Part shown: in pieces, positions 43,850 through 52,445 of the stretch
How the letters are laid out: each line of letters begins with the position of its first letter
How positions within the stretch are numbered: the first letter of the stretch is position 1
NCBI GenBank assembly: GCA_965116465.1
Contig: OZ220687.1
Coordinates: 2,666,001 to 2,730,000, forward strand
Reading direction: 5' to 3'
Source of the DNA: VXNF01 sp965116465
GTDB taxonomy: Bacteria; Actinomycetota; Acidimicrobiia; Acidimicrobiales; CATQHL01
Length of the DNA stretch: 64,000 nucleotides
The notes under the pieces: model-generated
The model's database searches: none
What the model saw: only the letters and a program-made list of their open reading frames with translations
Told to the model about the DNA's origin: nothing
Made by a program: the position numbers and the translations under genes

Positions 43850-44488
43850 TCACTCCCGGGCGCGCCATGCCTCCAGGTCGGGGTCGACGGTGCGGTCGCG
43901 CTTCAACTCGCTGAAGTTCTCGTAGCGGGTCAGCCACGCCGTGTGGTGCCAGAGCGCCACCGCGTCGGTGTCGTTCTCGGGCGGGTTGGAGATGACCGGT
44001 CCGAAGGTGGCGGGCCCGTCGGGGCCGTCGACCTGGATCGTGGGGACGCCGAAGCTGCGGGTGCTGCTGGTCAGCCAGGTGTGCTCGGCGAGCAGCTTCT
44101 CCCAGGTCCCCGGGTCGGCCAGAGCCTCCGCCAGCACGCCCTCCTCGAGGCCGGCGTCACTGAGGGCGCCGGTGATGGTGGAATCCTCCTGGTAGTCCTG
44201 CAGGCCGTCGAAGATGCGGTTGCCGATGGCGCCGTAGTAGTCGGCCATGGCCTCGTTGCCGAAGTGGTCGCGCACGGCGATGGCGGTGCGCAGCGCCCGG
44301 ACGCCGCGGCCCCGCTCGGGGTCGAACTCCTCCATGGGCTTCTCGAAGTTGATGATCGCTAGTGAGAACACGCCCCACTCGACCTTCACCACGTCCAGCT
44401 CGATGAGTCGCCGGACCCAGCGGAAGGTCTGGTAGCACCACGGTCAAACGGGATCGAAGTAGAAGCGGATGTGTTCGGGCTCGGCCAC
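43850..44488 (-). CDS. DsbA-fold oxidoreductase of the Rv2466c (mycothiol-dependent) family with in-frame UGA: candidate selenoprotein
   Basis: 212 residues if UGA at codon 15 (44444-44446) is read through. GTG 44488 has AGGAGGG six bases upstream. The frame then reads MAEPEHIRFYFDPV-UGA-PWCYQTFRW. Relatives such as M. tuberculosis Rv2466c have FDP-L-CPWC there, so UGA replaces exactly the first, nucleophilic Cys of CxxC and would give UxxC. After it the family match is complete to the end: VFSLAIIN, GAIGNRIF, FGVPTIQVDG, FGPVIS and FELKRDRTVDP. A start at GTG 44392 would lose the active site. Selenocysteine at this position is chemically sensible. A TGC-to-TGA mutation or base error is the alternative, but the intact remainder argues against long-standing decay. 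Confidence 0.8.
44411..44432 (-). promoter_or_regulatory. Possible SECIS-like hairpin just downstream of the UGA
   Basis: In the mRNA a 7-bp stem (CCAGACC with GGUCCGG, one A-C mismatch) closes an eight-base loop. It starts 12 bases after the UGA, and the loop begins 18 bases after it. The distance fits bacterial SECIS elements. The loop UUCCGCUG lacks the G expected in its first two positions, so support is partial. Confidence 0.3.
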
Positions 44489-44643
44489 GGTTCCCTCCTG
44501 GACTCCCGTCCCGGCCGCTGCGGCCGGGACGGCACCGGCAACGTTACTGTGCGGCTCCTGGGGGGACGCGCCCGCCCGTGCCCGACCTGGCGCCCGGTCG
44601 CCTCGGTGTGGCGCCAGGAGCGGGTCGGTAGACTCCGTGGCCT

Positions 44644-44880
44644 ATGTCTCGTGTCTGCCAGGTCACCGGGCGCAAGCCGTCGTTCGGCAACAACGTCTCG
44701 CACTCGCACCGCAAGACCCGCCGGCGCTGGAACGTGAACGTGCAGCGCCATCGCTACTGGGTTCCCAGCGAGAAGCGGTGGGTCACCCTGCGTGTCAGCG
44801 CCAAGGGCATGAAGACCATCAACAAGCACGGCATCGAGAAGGTGCTGGCCGACATGCGACGCCGGGGGGTGAAGATCTGA
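44644..44880 (+). CDS. rpmB: 50S ribosomal protein L28, zinc-independent (C-) form
   Basis: 78 residues starting MSRVCQVTGRKPSFGNNVSHSHRK (read as CQVTGRKP, VSHSHRKTRRRW). Zinc-binding L28 has two CxxC pairs; here only one Cys remains, as in the mycobacterial RpmB2 paralogue made under zinc limitation. ATG 44644. Its stop overlaps the rpmG start (TGATG), so the two are translationally coupled. No typical Zur box (TGAAAATGATTTTCA-like) was seen upstream. Confidence 0.95.
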   Translation: MSRVCQVTGRKPSFGNNVSHSHRKTRRRWNVNVQRHRYWVPSEKRWVTLRVSAKGMKTINKHGIEKVLADMRRRGVKI

Positions 44881-45047
44881 TGCCTGCGGGGAGCGACAAG
44901 CGGCCCATCATCAAGCTGGTGTCCACGGCGGGCACCGGTTACACCTACGTGACCACCAAGAACCGGATCAACCAGCGGGACCGCATCACGCTGAACAAGT
45001 ACGACCCGGTGGTGCGGCGGCACGTGGAGTTCAAGGAACAGAAGTAG
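44880..45047 (+). CDS. rpmG: 50S ribosomal protein L33, zinc-independent (C-) form
   Basis: 55 residues, RPIIKLVSTAGTGYTYVTTKNR to YDPVVRRHVEFKE, without the four zinc cysteines of C+ L33. The same C- type is paired with RpmB2 in mycobacteria. ATG 44880 lies inside the rpmB stop. The gene ends 21 bases before a convergent alcohol dehydrogenase. It may be the only copy or the zinc-starvation copy; other ribosomal genes of that operon (rpsN, rpsR) are not here. Confidence 0.95.
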   Translation: MPAGSDKRPIIKLVSTAGTGYTYVTTKNRINQRDRITLNKYDPVVRRHVEFKEQK

Positions 45048-45068
45048 CCGGCCGCAGCCGGCGGGCGC

Positions 45069-46244
45069 TCAGCGGCGCTCGTCGCGCAGGTCGAAGGCGA
45101 TCTTGATGGAGCCGCGCCGCCCGGCCTGATCGGCGTGCCGCAGCGCCGCCGCGTAGTCCTCCAGGCGGTACGTGGCCGAGACCAGTTCCTCCAGGCGCTC
45201 CGAGCGCACCAACTCGAACGCCATGTCGAAGGTGTGCGCCGAGCTTCCATCGGCGAGTTGCTCGGTGCCGTAGGTGTAGGCCCCCAAGAGGGCCACCTCG
45301 CGGTGCCAGACCGGGGCCAGGTCGATGCGGCCGGGCCCGGGCATGCCGCACAGGACCACCGACCCGCGCGGCCGCGTCACAGCCACGGCGTCGGCGAGGG
45401 AGCCCGGACTGCCCACGGCGTCGATGGTCACATCGGCGCCGCCGCTCAGCAGGTCACCGGTCATGCGGCAGCCCACCACGCGCCGCACGGCACGGCGGAT
45501 CTCGTTGGGCTTGACCACCAGGTCGGCGCCGAGGCGGGTCGCCAGGCGTTGCTGCTCGTCGTACTTCACCGCGGCGATGATGCGCTCGGCTGACGAGCCG
45601 AGCCGCAGCGCCGCGATCACGCAGAGGCCGATGGCGCCGCCGCCGATCACCACGACGGTGTCGCCTTCGGCCACGTCGGCTCGTAGTGCCGCGTGGATGG
45701 CGCTGGCGGCGGGCTCCACCATGACCGCCGCCTCGTCGCCGAGGTCCTCGGGCACCTCGTGGAGTTGGCTGTCGTGCGCCACGAACTCCGTCGACCAGCC
45801 GCCCCCGGTCCGCTTGCACGACCCGGTCTGCAGCCCCGCTCCCAGCGGGCCCGCGGTGAGGTGCCCGTAATCGTTGCCGTCGGCGGGGGCGGCGCCGGCG
45901 TGCGGCGGCGGCTCGCCCCGTGCCGCGTGACCCAGCACCGCGTCGATCACCACGCGGCGACCGTCGTCGAGGTCGCCCACGACCTCGTGGCCCAGCACGA
46001 ACGGCATGGACGCCAGCGCCTCGAAGTAGCGCGAGGTGCGGCCCTTCAACAGAGCCAGATCGCTGCCGCAGATACCCGACAGGCGGGGCCGGACGGTGTG
46101 CCAGCCGGCCCCCGGCAGCGCCGGCGGATCGAGGTCGGCCAGGCGCAGCGGGGCCAGCCGGGGCGCCGCCGTCTCGGTGAGGCGCGTCGTCAGCGCCGTC
46201 GCCGCGTAGCGGGCCTCCTTGCGTTCGAACACGACCGCCTTCAC
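45069..46244 (-). CDS. Zinc-type medium-chain alcohol/polyol dehydrogenase
   Basis: 391 residues. Catalytic-zinc ligands are in SGICGSDLAL and LGHEVVGD, and the NAD-binding fold is at VVVIGGGAIGLCVIAAL. The four-cysteine structural zinc lobe is absent, and that stretch is replaced by a Gly/Pro-rich loop. I favour GTG 46244 (MKAVVFERK, the family's usual beginning) over TTG 46253; neither has a ribosome-binding site. It is divergent from the HD-domain gene with 79 bases between. Substrate unknown. Confidence 0.85.
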   Translation of the reverse strand: MKAVVFERKEARYAATALTTRLTETAAPRLAPLRLADLDPPALPGAGWHTVRPRLSGICGSDLALLKGRTSRYFEALASMPFVLGHEVVGDLDDGRRVVIDAVLGHAARGEPPPHAGAAPADGNDYGHLTAGPLGAGLQTGSCKRTGGGWSTEFVAHDSQLHEVPEDLGDEAAVMVEPAASAIHAALRADVAEGDTVVVIGGGAIGLCVIAALRLGSSAERIIAAVKYDEQQRLATRLGADLVVKPNEIRRAVRRVVGCRMTGDLLSGGADVTIDAVGSPGSLADAVAVTRPRGSVVLCGMPGPGRIDLAPVWHREVALLGAYTYGTEQLADGSSAHTFDMAFELVRSERLEELVSATYRLEDYAAALRHADQAGRRGSIKIAFDLRDERR

Positions 46245-46323
46245 CGCCGTCAAGGGTAGCGGGGAGGCGGATTCGGTCTCGCCGCGGCGGGGCGTCCACC
46301 GTCACAGGCGACAGAATGAGGGC

Positions 46324-47190
46324 ATGGACGGCAAGGGCGCTCCCGCCGCCGCCGCCGACACCCCGGGCGGCGAGCCGGCAACCCGCGCCCCCGATGCCGG
46401 CGGCGCCGATGCGGCCGAGTTGCGGGAGATGCTCTCGGCGGCGCTGCTGGCCGACGATCCCACCGGACCGCTGCTGCAGCTGCTCGCCAGCGGCTGGGCC
46501 GAGCGGATCGTGCCCGAGCTGCCCGCCCTGGAACTGGAGCAGGATCCCATCCACCGCCACAAGGACGTGCTGACGCATACCGTGGCGGTGACCGCCAAGA
46601 CGAGCCCCGACCTGCGGCTGCGGCTGGCCGCCCTGTTCCACGACATCGGCAAGCCGGCCACCCGCTCCTACGAGGGTGGCAAGGTGTCGTTCCACCAGCA
46701 CGAGGCGGTGGGCGCCAGGATCACGCGCCGGCGCCTGCGGGCCCTGGAATACCCCGAGGACGTGGTTGCCGACGTGACCGAGCTGGTGCGGCTCTCGGGG
46801 CGCTTCAAGGGCTTCAGCGGTGGGTGGTCCGATGCCGCCGTGCGCCGCTACGCCCGCGACGCCGGCCACCTGCTCGGCCACCTCAACGAGTTGGTGCGCT
46901 GCGACTGCACGACCCGCAACCGGGCCCGCGCCGAGGAACTGCAGCATCACGTCGACGAACTCGAGGAGCGGATCAAGCGCTTGGCCGAGGCGGAACGGGA
47001 GGCGGCGGAGCGCCCGCTGCTGGACGGCCACGCGGTGATGCAACGCCTGGGGCTCGGCCCCGGTCCCGAGGTCGGGGCGGCGCTGAAGTTCCTACTGGGC
47101 CTGCGGCGGGACAATCCCGACCTGACCGCCACCGAGACCGAGCGCCGCCTCGACCAGTGGTGGAAGGAGCGCGGCGGCGCGGCGGACTGA
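46324..47190 (+). CDS. HD-domain protein resembling the C-terminal half of CCA-adding enzymes
   Basis: 288 residues. DPIHRHKDVLTHT and LAALFHDIGKPATRS form the HD metal site, followed by KVSFHQHEAVGARI and a helical tail with coiled-coil character (EELQHHVDELEERIKRL). This is how the HD part of actinobacterial tRNA nucleotidyltransferases reads. The N-terminal nucleotidyltransferase head (GGxVRD, DxD) is missing and replaced by a low-complexity Ala/Pro stretch. It is therefore probably a phosphohydrolase or phosphodiesterase on nucleotides or RNA rather than a CCA-adding enzyme. ATG 46324. Confidence 0.82.
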   Translation: MDGKGAPAAAADTPGGEPATRAPDAGGADAAELREMLSAALLADDPTGPLLQLLASGWAERIVPELPALELEQDPIHRHKDVLTHTVAVTAKTSPDLRLRLAALFHDIGKPATRSYEGGKVSFHQHEAVGARITRRRLRALEYPEDVVADVTELVRLSGRFKGFSGGWSDAAVRRYARDAGHLLGHLNELVRCDCTTRNRARAEELQHHVDELEERIKRLAEAEREAAERPLLDGHAVMQRLGLGPGPEVGAALKFLLGLRRDNPDLTATETERRLDQWWKERGGAAD

Positions 47191-47319
47191 GCGCCGCAAG
47201 CCGGACCGACCGCACCGGATCGCTCTCTGCGGGGTCGTGTCCGGGTGGACGGGCGGTGGGCGTCGGGGTTGGCCGTTGGCCTATCTTGGGGCCGACGGAA
47301 GCGGCTGAGAGGGACACCG

Positions 47320-49671
47320 ATGAGCGCAACGGACCAGGACACCACAGTGATCGGCACACGGCGCCTGCGCCGGGAGGATCCCGCCCTGCTGTCGGGCGAG
47401 GCGCGCTTCATCGACGACCTCGACGTGCCCGGCGCGCTCTGGATGGCGGCGGTGCGCAGCCCGCACGCCCATGCCCGGATCCTCAGCGTCGACCTGGAGG
47501 CCGCCCGCGCGGCCCCCGGCGTGGTGGCGGCCTACAGCGGCGAGGACTTCGCCTCACTGGGCGCAGGTCCGTTGCCGTGCGCCTGGCCGGTCACGCCGGA
47601 GATGAAGAACCCGGCGCACCACTCCGTCGCCACCGGCGTGGTCGCTCACGTGGGACAGATCGTGGCGGTCGTGCTGGCCGAGAGCCGTTACGCCGCCGCC
47701 GACGCCGTCGAGGAGGTGGTGGTCGACTACGAGCCGCTCGAGGCGGTGATCGACCTGGAGGACGCGGCCGGCGACCGCGTCGTCATCCACCCCGACATCG
47801 GCACCAACGTGAGCTACGTGTGGGAGCTGAAGCCCGACGAGGACGCCGTCGAGGCCGCCTTCGCCGCCGCCGCGCACACCGTCAGCGAGCGCTACGTCCA
47901 TCAGCGCCTCATCCCCGCCGCCATGGAGCCGCGCGGCGTGGCGGTCGTGCCGGCCCCGCACGCCGGAGACCTCACCGTCTACTCCTCGACGCAGATCCCC
48001 CACGTGCTGAAGGTGATGCTGGCCCTCACCCTCGGTCTGGCCGAGCACAAGGTGCGCGTCGTGGCGCCGGCGGTCGGCGGGGGCTTCGGCTCGAAGCTGA
48101 ACGTGTATGCCGAGGAGGTCATCTGCTGTGCCCTGGCGTCGGCCCGCGGCGTGCCGGTGCGCTGGACCGAGGGCCGCAGCGAGGCGGCGGTGGCCACGAT
48201 CCAGGGTCGGGGACAGATCCAGGACATCTCCCTCGCGGCCGACGCCGACGGCAAGGTGACGGGCGTGCGCGTGTCGCTCATAGCGGACATGGGCGCGTAC
48301 CTGCAACTGGTCACGCCGGGAGTCCCGCTGCTCGGAGGATTCCTGTACCACGGCTGCTACGACGTCGGCGCCTACTCCTTCAGCTGCACCAGCGTCTTCA
48401 CCAACAAGACCCCCACCGACGCCTACCGGGGGGCGGGGCGGCCCGAGGCCACCTACGCCATCGAGCGGGCCATGGACACGCTGGCGGCCGAGGTGGGCGT
48501 GAGCCCCGACGAGATCCGCCGGCGCAACTTCATCGAGTCGTTCCCCTACAACTCCGCGGCGGGCTTGAGCTTCGACAGCGGCGCCTACACGCCGGTGCTG
48601 GCGAAGGCCATGGAGCTCGTGGGCTACGACGACATCCGGGCCGAGCAGGCCAGCCGCCGCGCCGAGGGCTCGTCGCGCCACCTCGGTGTGGGTTTCTCCA
48701 GCTACGTGGAGATGTGCGGGCTGGCGCCCAGCCGTTTGCTGGGCGCGCTCAACTACGGCGCCGGCGGCTGGGAGTCGGCGACGGTACGGATCCTGCCGAC
48801 GGCCAAGGTGCAGGTCGTGACCGGCACCGCGCCGCACGGGCAGGCGCACGAGACCTGCTGGTCCATGATCGTCGCCGAACGTCTCGGTGTGGATCCCGAC
48901 GATGTGGATGTGCTGCACTCCGACACCGCGGTGGCCCCGCTGGGCATGGACACCTACGGGTCGCGTTCCCTGGCGGTCGGGGGAACGGCCATCGCAATGG
49001 CCACGGACAAGGTCATCGCCAAGGCGCGCGCCATCGCAGCCCACCAGCTCGAGGCCTCCGAGGAGGACCTGGACTTCGCGGCCGGCGCGTTCACCGTGCG
49101 CGGCACGCCGTCGGCGAGCCTCCCCATCGCCGCCATCGCGTTCGGGGCGTTCACCGCGCACGATCTGCCGGACGGGATGGAGCCGAACCTGGAGGCGCAG
49201 GCCACCTTCGATCCGCCGAACTTCGTGTTCCCGTTCGGCACGCACGTGGCCGTCGTCGAGGTGGATGCCGAGACCGGGCACACCGAGTTGGTGAAGTACG
49301 CAGCGGTTGACGACTGCGGCGTCCAGATCAACCCCCTGGTCGTGGAGGGGCAGGTCCACGGTGGGATCGTGCAGGGCGTGGCGCAGGCCCTCTGGGAGGA
49401 CGCTGTCTACGACGAGTCCGGTCAGCTGCGGACGGCGACCCTGGGCGACTATCTGGTTCCCGCGGCCTCCGACACGCCGAGCCTGCTGACCGACTCGACG
49501 GTGACGCCCAGCCCCACCAACCCGCTGGGCGTCAAGGGCGTCGGCGAGGCCGGGACCATCGCCTCGACACCGGCGGTGATCAACGCCGTCGTGGACGCCC
49601 TCGCCCCGCTGGGCGTGCGCGACCTGCCGATGCCGGCCACCCCCGAGCGGGTCTGGAGAGCCCTGGCCTGA
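47320..49671 (+). CDS. Molybdenum hydroxylase large subunit (xanthine dehydrogenase / CoxL family)
   Basis: 783 residues. N-terminal domain RRLREDPALLSGEARFIDDL; molybdopterin-binding domain with VGGGFGSKLNVYAEE and AYRGAGRPEATYAIERAMD; C-terminal GVKGVGEAGTIAS, whose Glu is the usual active-site base. The active-site loop is AYRGAGR, not the AYRCSFR of true form I CO dehydrogenase, so CO oxidation should not be assumed. The FeS and FAD subunits that normally accompany it are not in the window. ATG 47320 has GAGAGGG upstream. It probably hydroxylates an aldehyde or N-heterocycle. Confidence 0.9.
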   Translation: MSATDQDTTVIGTRRLRREDPALLSGEARFIDDLDVPGALWMAAVRSPHAHARILSVDLEAARAAPGVVAAYSGEDFASLGAGPLPCAWPVTPEMKNPAHHSVATGVVAHVGQIVAVVLAESRYAAADAVEEVVVDYEPLEAVIDLEDAAGDRVVIHPDIGTNVSYVWELKPDEDAVEAAFAAAAHTVSERYVHQRLIPAAMEPRGVAVVPAPHAGDLTVYSSTQIPHVLKVMLALTLGLAEHKVRVVAPAVGGGFGSKLNVYAEEVICCALASARGVPVRWTEGRSEAAVATIQGRGQIQDISLAADADGKVTGVRVSLIADMGAYLQLVTPGVPLLGGFLYHGCYDVGAYSFSCTSVFTNKTPTDAYRGAGRPEATYAIERAMDTLAAEVGVSPDEIRRRNFIESFPYNSAAGLSFDSGAYTPVLAKAMELVGYDDIRAEQASRRAEGSSRHLGVGFSSYVEMCGLAPSRLLGALNYGAGGWESATVRILPTAKVQVVTGTAPHGQAHETCWSMIVAERLGVDPDDVDVLHSDTAVAPLGMDTYGSRSLAVGGTAIAMATDKVIAKARAIAAHQLEASEEDLDFAAGAFTVRGTPSASLPIAAIAFGAFTAHDLPDGMEPNLEAQATFDPPNFVFPFGTHVAVVEVDAETGHTELVKYAAVDDCGVQINPLVVEGQVHGGIVQGVAQALWEDAVYDESGQLRTATLGDYLVPAASDTPSLLTDSTVTPSPTNPLGVKGVGEAGTIASTPAVINAVVDALAPLGVRDLPMPATPERVWRALA

Positions 49672-49709
49672 GCGCCGGCAGCAGGCACGGGCAACGAGGG
49701 AGCAAGGAC

Positions 49710-50792
49710 ATGCGGGCTGCGATACTGCGCAACGTCGGAGACACGGCGCTGGACGTGTGCGACGACGTCGAGTTGATCGATCCCGGCCCCAACGACGTCA
49801 TCGTGGACATCACCCACACCGGTATCTGCCATTCCGACCTGTCGGTCATGAACGGCACGATCCCCGAGCGGGCCCCGTCGGTGCTCGGCCACGAGGGCGC
49901 CGGCATCGTGGCCGAGGTGGGCGATGCCGTCACGTCGGTGTCGGCGGGCGACCACGTGATCGCCGTGTGGTCGCCGCCGTGCGGGAGTTGCGTCTACTGC
50001 CTGGCGCACAAGCGCCCGAACCTCTGCGCCGACCTGCAGTTCGGCATCATGCTGAGGCCGCAGTTCCGCCAGGGCGACCAGGATCTGGGAGGGATGTGCG
50101 GAGTCGGCACATTCGCGGACCGCACGCTGCTGCCCGAGCAGGCCGTGGTGCGGATCGATGCCGGCGTGCCGCTGGAGACCGCCGCGCTCGTGGGCTGCGG
50201 GGTCATGACCGGTGTGGGTGCCGCCCTTAACACCGCCAAGGTGGCGCCCGGATCCTCGGTGGTGGTCTTTGGCGCCGGAGGCGTGGGGATCGCGGCGATC
50301 CAGGGCGCCCGCATCGCCGGTGCGGCCGACATCGTCGCCGTCGACCGCAACCCGGCCAAGCTGGGAGTCGCGCGCTCCTTCGGCGCCTCAGAGGCCGTGC
50401 TGCCCGAGGATCTCGACGAGGTGAAGGCCGCCATGAACGGCGGCCAGGGATTCGACTACGCGCTCGAGTGCATCGGCCACCCGGTCACGATGCGAGCCGC
50501 CTACGACGCCGTCCGCCGCGGCGGCACCTGCTGCATCGTGGGCGTCGGGCGGGTCGAGGAGCAGGTGAGCTTCAGCGCCTTCGAGATCTTCTTCAACGAG
50601 AAGATCCTGGTCGGCTCCTACTACGGCGGAGCCGATGTGCGGGTGGACTTCCACCGGATGCTGCGACTCGCCGAAGCGGGCCAGCTCGACCTTGCCGGCA
50701 TGATCGACCGGCGCCTGCGCCTCGAGGACATCAACGACGGCATCGAGGCGCTGCAGACCGGCGACGTGGTCCGCCAGGTCATCGAGCTGTAG
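49710..50792 (+). CDS. Zn-dependent alcohol dehydrogenase (class III/NDMA-dependent-like)
   Basis: 360 residues. Catalytic-zinc ligands are in HTGICHSDLSV and LGHEGAGIV, the structural-zinc lobe is PPCGSCVYCLAHKRPNLC, and the NAD fold is VVVFGAGGVGIAAIQG. Full-length zinc alcohol dehydrogenase of the formaldehyde/long-chain group. It starts at ATG 49710, 38 bases after the molybdenum hydroxylase, and is followed by a ferredoxin and a ferredoxin reductase on the same strand. These four probably form one oxidative operon that turns an alcohol into an aldehyde and then an acid. Confidence 0.9.
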   Translation: MRAAILRNVGDTALDVCDDVELIDPGPNDVIVDITHTGICHSDLSVMNGTIPERAPSVLGHEGAGIVAEVGDAVTSVSAGDHVIAVWSPPCGSCVYCLAHKRPNLCADLQFGIMLRPQFRQGDQDLGGMCGVGTFADRTLLPEQAVVRIDAGVPLETAALVGCGVMTGVGAALNTAKVAPGSSVVVFGAGGVGIAAIQGARIAGAADIVAVDRNPAKLGVARSFGASEAVLPEDLDEVKAAMNGGQGFDYALECIGHPVTMRAAYDAVRRGGTCCIVGVGRVEEQVSFSAFEIFFNEKILVGSYYGGADVRVDFHRMLRLAEAGQLDLAGMIDRRLRLEDINDGIEALQTGDVVRQVIEL

Positions 50793-50859
50793 AGACGCTC
50801 GCCCCCGGCCTGCGAGTAATCTGATTCCGTCCGCGCCGCCGAGGAGAAACGATCGCCCC

Positions 50860-51060
50860 ATGAGCTACCGCATCGTCGTCGACTTCGATCTGTGTGAGAG
50901 CAACGCCATCTGCATGCAGGTGGCGCCGGAAGTGTTCGAGGTCCGGGACGACGACTTCCTGTACATCCTCGACGAGACGCCGGGCGACGATCTGCGCGCC
51001 AAGGTGGACGAGGCGGTGCAGCGCTGCCCCAAGCAGGCGATCTCCATCGCCGAGGGCTGA
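50860..51060 (+). CDS. 3Fe-4S-type ferredoxin (P450 redox partner class)
   Basis: 66 residues with C-x5-C (LCESNAICMQVAPEVFEV) and a C-terminal CP in RCPKQAISI, the single-cluster ferredoxin pattern. ATG 50860 has GAGGAG upstream. It is paired with the reductase at 51145, giving a complete electron chain from NAD(P)H. It is a different protein from the ferredoxin at 34216, so the organism runs more than one P450-type redox chain. Confidence 0.92.
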   Translation: MSYRIVVDFDLCESNAICMQVAPEVFEVRDDDFLYILDETPGDDLRAKVDEAVQRCPKQAISIAEG

Positions 51061-51144
51061 GGCGCCGCCTTCCACTACCTGCAACCGGTCCGGCGTTCCC
51101 CGGTTCGGTGAGTCCCGCCGTCGGCGCGCACGCGGGGCCGTGAC

Positions 51145-52347
51145 ATGAAGTCCGTGACCGTCGTCGGCGCCTCCCTGGCGGGCATGCGGGCCGCGGAGAC
51201 GCTGCGCCGGGAGGGCTTCGACGGCACCGTCACCGTCGTCGGCGACGAGATCGACGCCCCCTACGACCGGCCGCCGCTTTCCAAGCAGGTGCTGGCGGGG
51301 GAGTGGGAGCCCGAACGGATCTCCCTCTACGACGATGAGGCGCTGGCGGATCTGCAGCTGACCTGGCGGCTCGGTGCCCGGGCGGTGGGCTTCGACGCCG
51401 CGTCCCGCACTGTGAGCCTCCACGATGGCGAGCGGTTGGCGGCCGACGGTGTGGTGATCGCCACCGGGGCGCGCACGCGCACCCTGCGGGGCACCGAGCG
51501 CCTTGCCGGGGTCTACACGCTGCGCACCCTCGCCGACAGCCTGGCGATCCGGTCGGAGTTCGAGGCCACGCCGGGTCGGGTCGTCGTCGTGGGCGCCGGG
51601 TTCATCGGCGCGGAGGTGGCGGCCACCGCGCGCGGCCGGGGTCTGGACGTGACGATGGTCGAGATGGCCGAGACGCCCCTGGAGCGGGTGCTGGGGGCCG
51701 AGATGGGCCAGGTCTGCGCCGAGGTCCACGCCGATCACGGCGTCGACCTGCGGCTGGGGGTCGGCGTGGCGGAGATCGCCGGCGTCGACCGCGTGGAGCA
51801 GGTGGTGCTCAGCGACGGCACCCGCCTCGATGCCGACGTGGTGGTCGTCGGCGTCGGCGTGATCCCCAACACCGAGTGGCTGGAGGGCTCGGGACTGCAG
51901 ATCGACAACGGCGTGGTGTGTGACGAGACGTGTCTGGCGGCGCCGGGCGTGGTGGCCGCCGGCGACGTGGCCCGCTGGCCGAACCGGCTATTCGGGCAGT
52001 CGATGCGCGTCGAGCACTGGGACAACGCCATCGAGCAGGGCATGGCGGCCGCCCGCCGCCTGCTGGCCGGCGAGGCGGCCGAGCCGTTCGCGCCCGTGCC
52101 CTGGTTCTGGAGCGATCAGTACGACCGCAAGATCCAGTTGGCCGGCCGCTCCGGGCCCGATGATGAGGTGTTCGTCGTGACGGGCTCCACCGAAGAGCGC
52201 CGCTTCGCCGCCATCTACGGCCGCGGGGGACGCATCGTGGCCGTCCTGGGTTTCAACCGCCCCCGCCACGTCATGCAGTACCGCCGCCTCATCGCCGGCG
52301 GAGCCTCCTGGGACGAGGCCCTGGAGTTCGCCCGCTCGCAGGCCTGA
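51145..52347 (+). CDS. FAD-dependent ferredoxin reductase (rhodocoxin/putidaredoxin reductase type)
   Basis: 400 residues. FAD motif VTVVGASLAGMRAAETLR at the N-terminus, a typical PYDRPPLSKQVLAG segment, NAD motif VVVVGAGFIGAEVAAT near residue 150, and VVAAGDVARWPN before the C-terminal domain. It passes electrons from NAD(P)H to the ferredoxin encoded 84 bases upstream. ATG 51145. A P450 is not next door; candidates are at 1 and 58728. Confidence 0.93.
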   Translation: MKSVTVVGASLAGMRAAETLRREGFDGTVTVVGDEIDAPYDRPPLSKQVLAGEWEPERISLYDDEALADLQLTWRLGARAVGFDAASRTVSLHDGERLAADGVVIATGARTRTLRGTERLAGVYTLRTLADSLAIRSEFEATPGRVVVVGAGFIGAEVAATARGRGLDVTMVEMAETPLERVLGAEMGQVCAEVHADHGVDLRLGVGVAEIAGVDRVEQVVLSDGTRLDADVVVVGVGVIPNTEWLEGSGLQIDNGVVCDETCLAAPGVVAAGDVARWPNRLFGQSMRVEHWDNAIEQGMAAARRLLAGEAAEPFAPVPWFWSDQYDRKIQLAGRSGPDDEVFVVTGSTEERRFAAIYGRGGRIVAVLGFNRPRHVMQYRRLIAGGASWDEALEFARSQA

Positions 52348-52445
52348 AGCAGCAGGCGACGTCGTCCTGGAGCGCGCCGCTCATCCGCGGGTCGGCCCGA
52401 TAATGCGATCTTTCGCGAATCCGGGCAGATTCTAGTATTCGCGTG

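Noticed and set aside
44643..44644. Zur box before rpmB
   Set aside because: The gap 44489-44643 was read for an AT-rich palindrome and none was found, so zinc control is not claimed.
47320..49671. CO dehydrogenase (coxL)
   Set aside because: The active-site loop is AYRGAGR, not the AYRCSFR of true form I CO dehydrogenase, and the other cox genes are missing.
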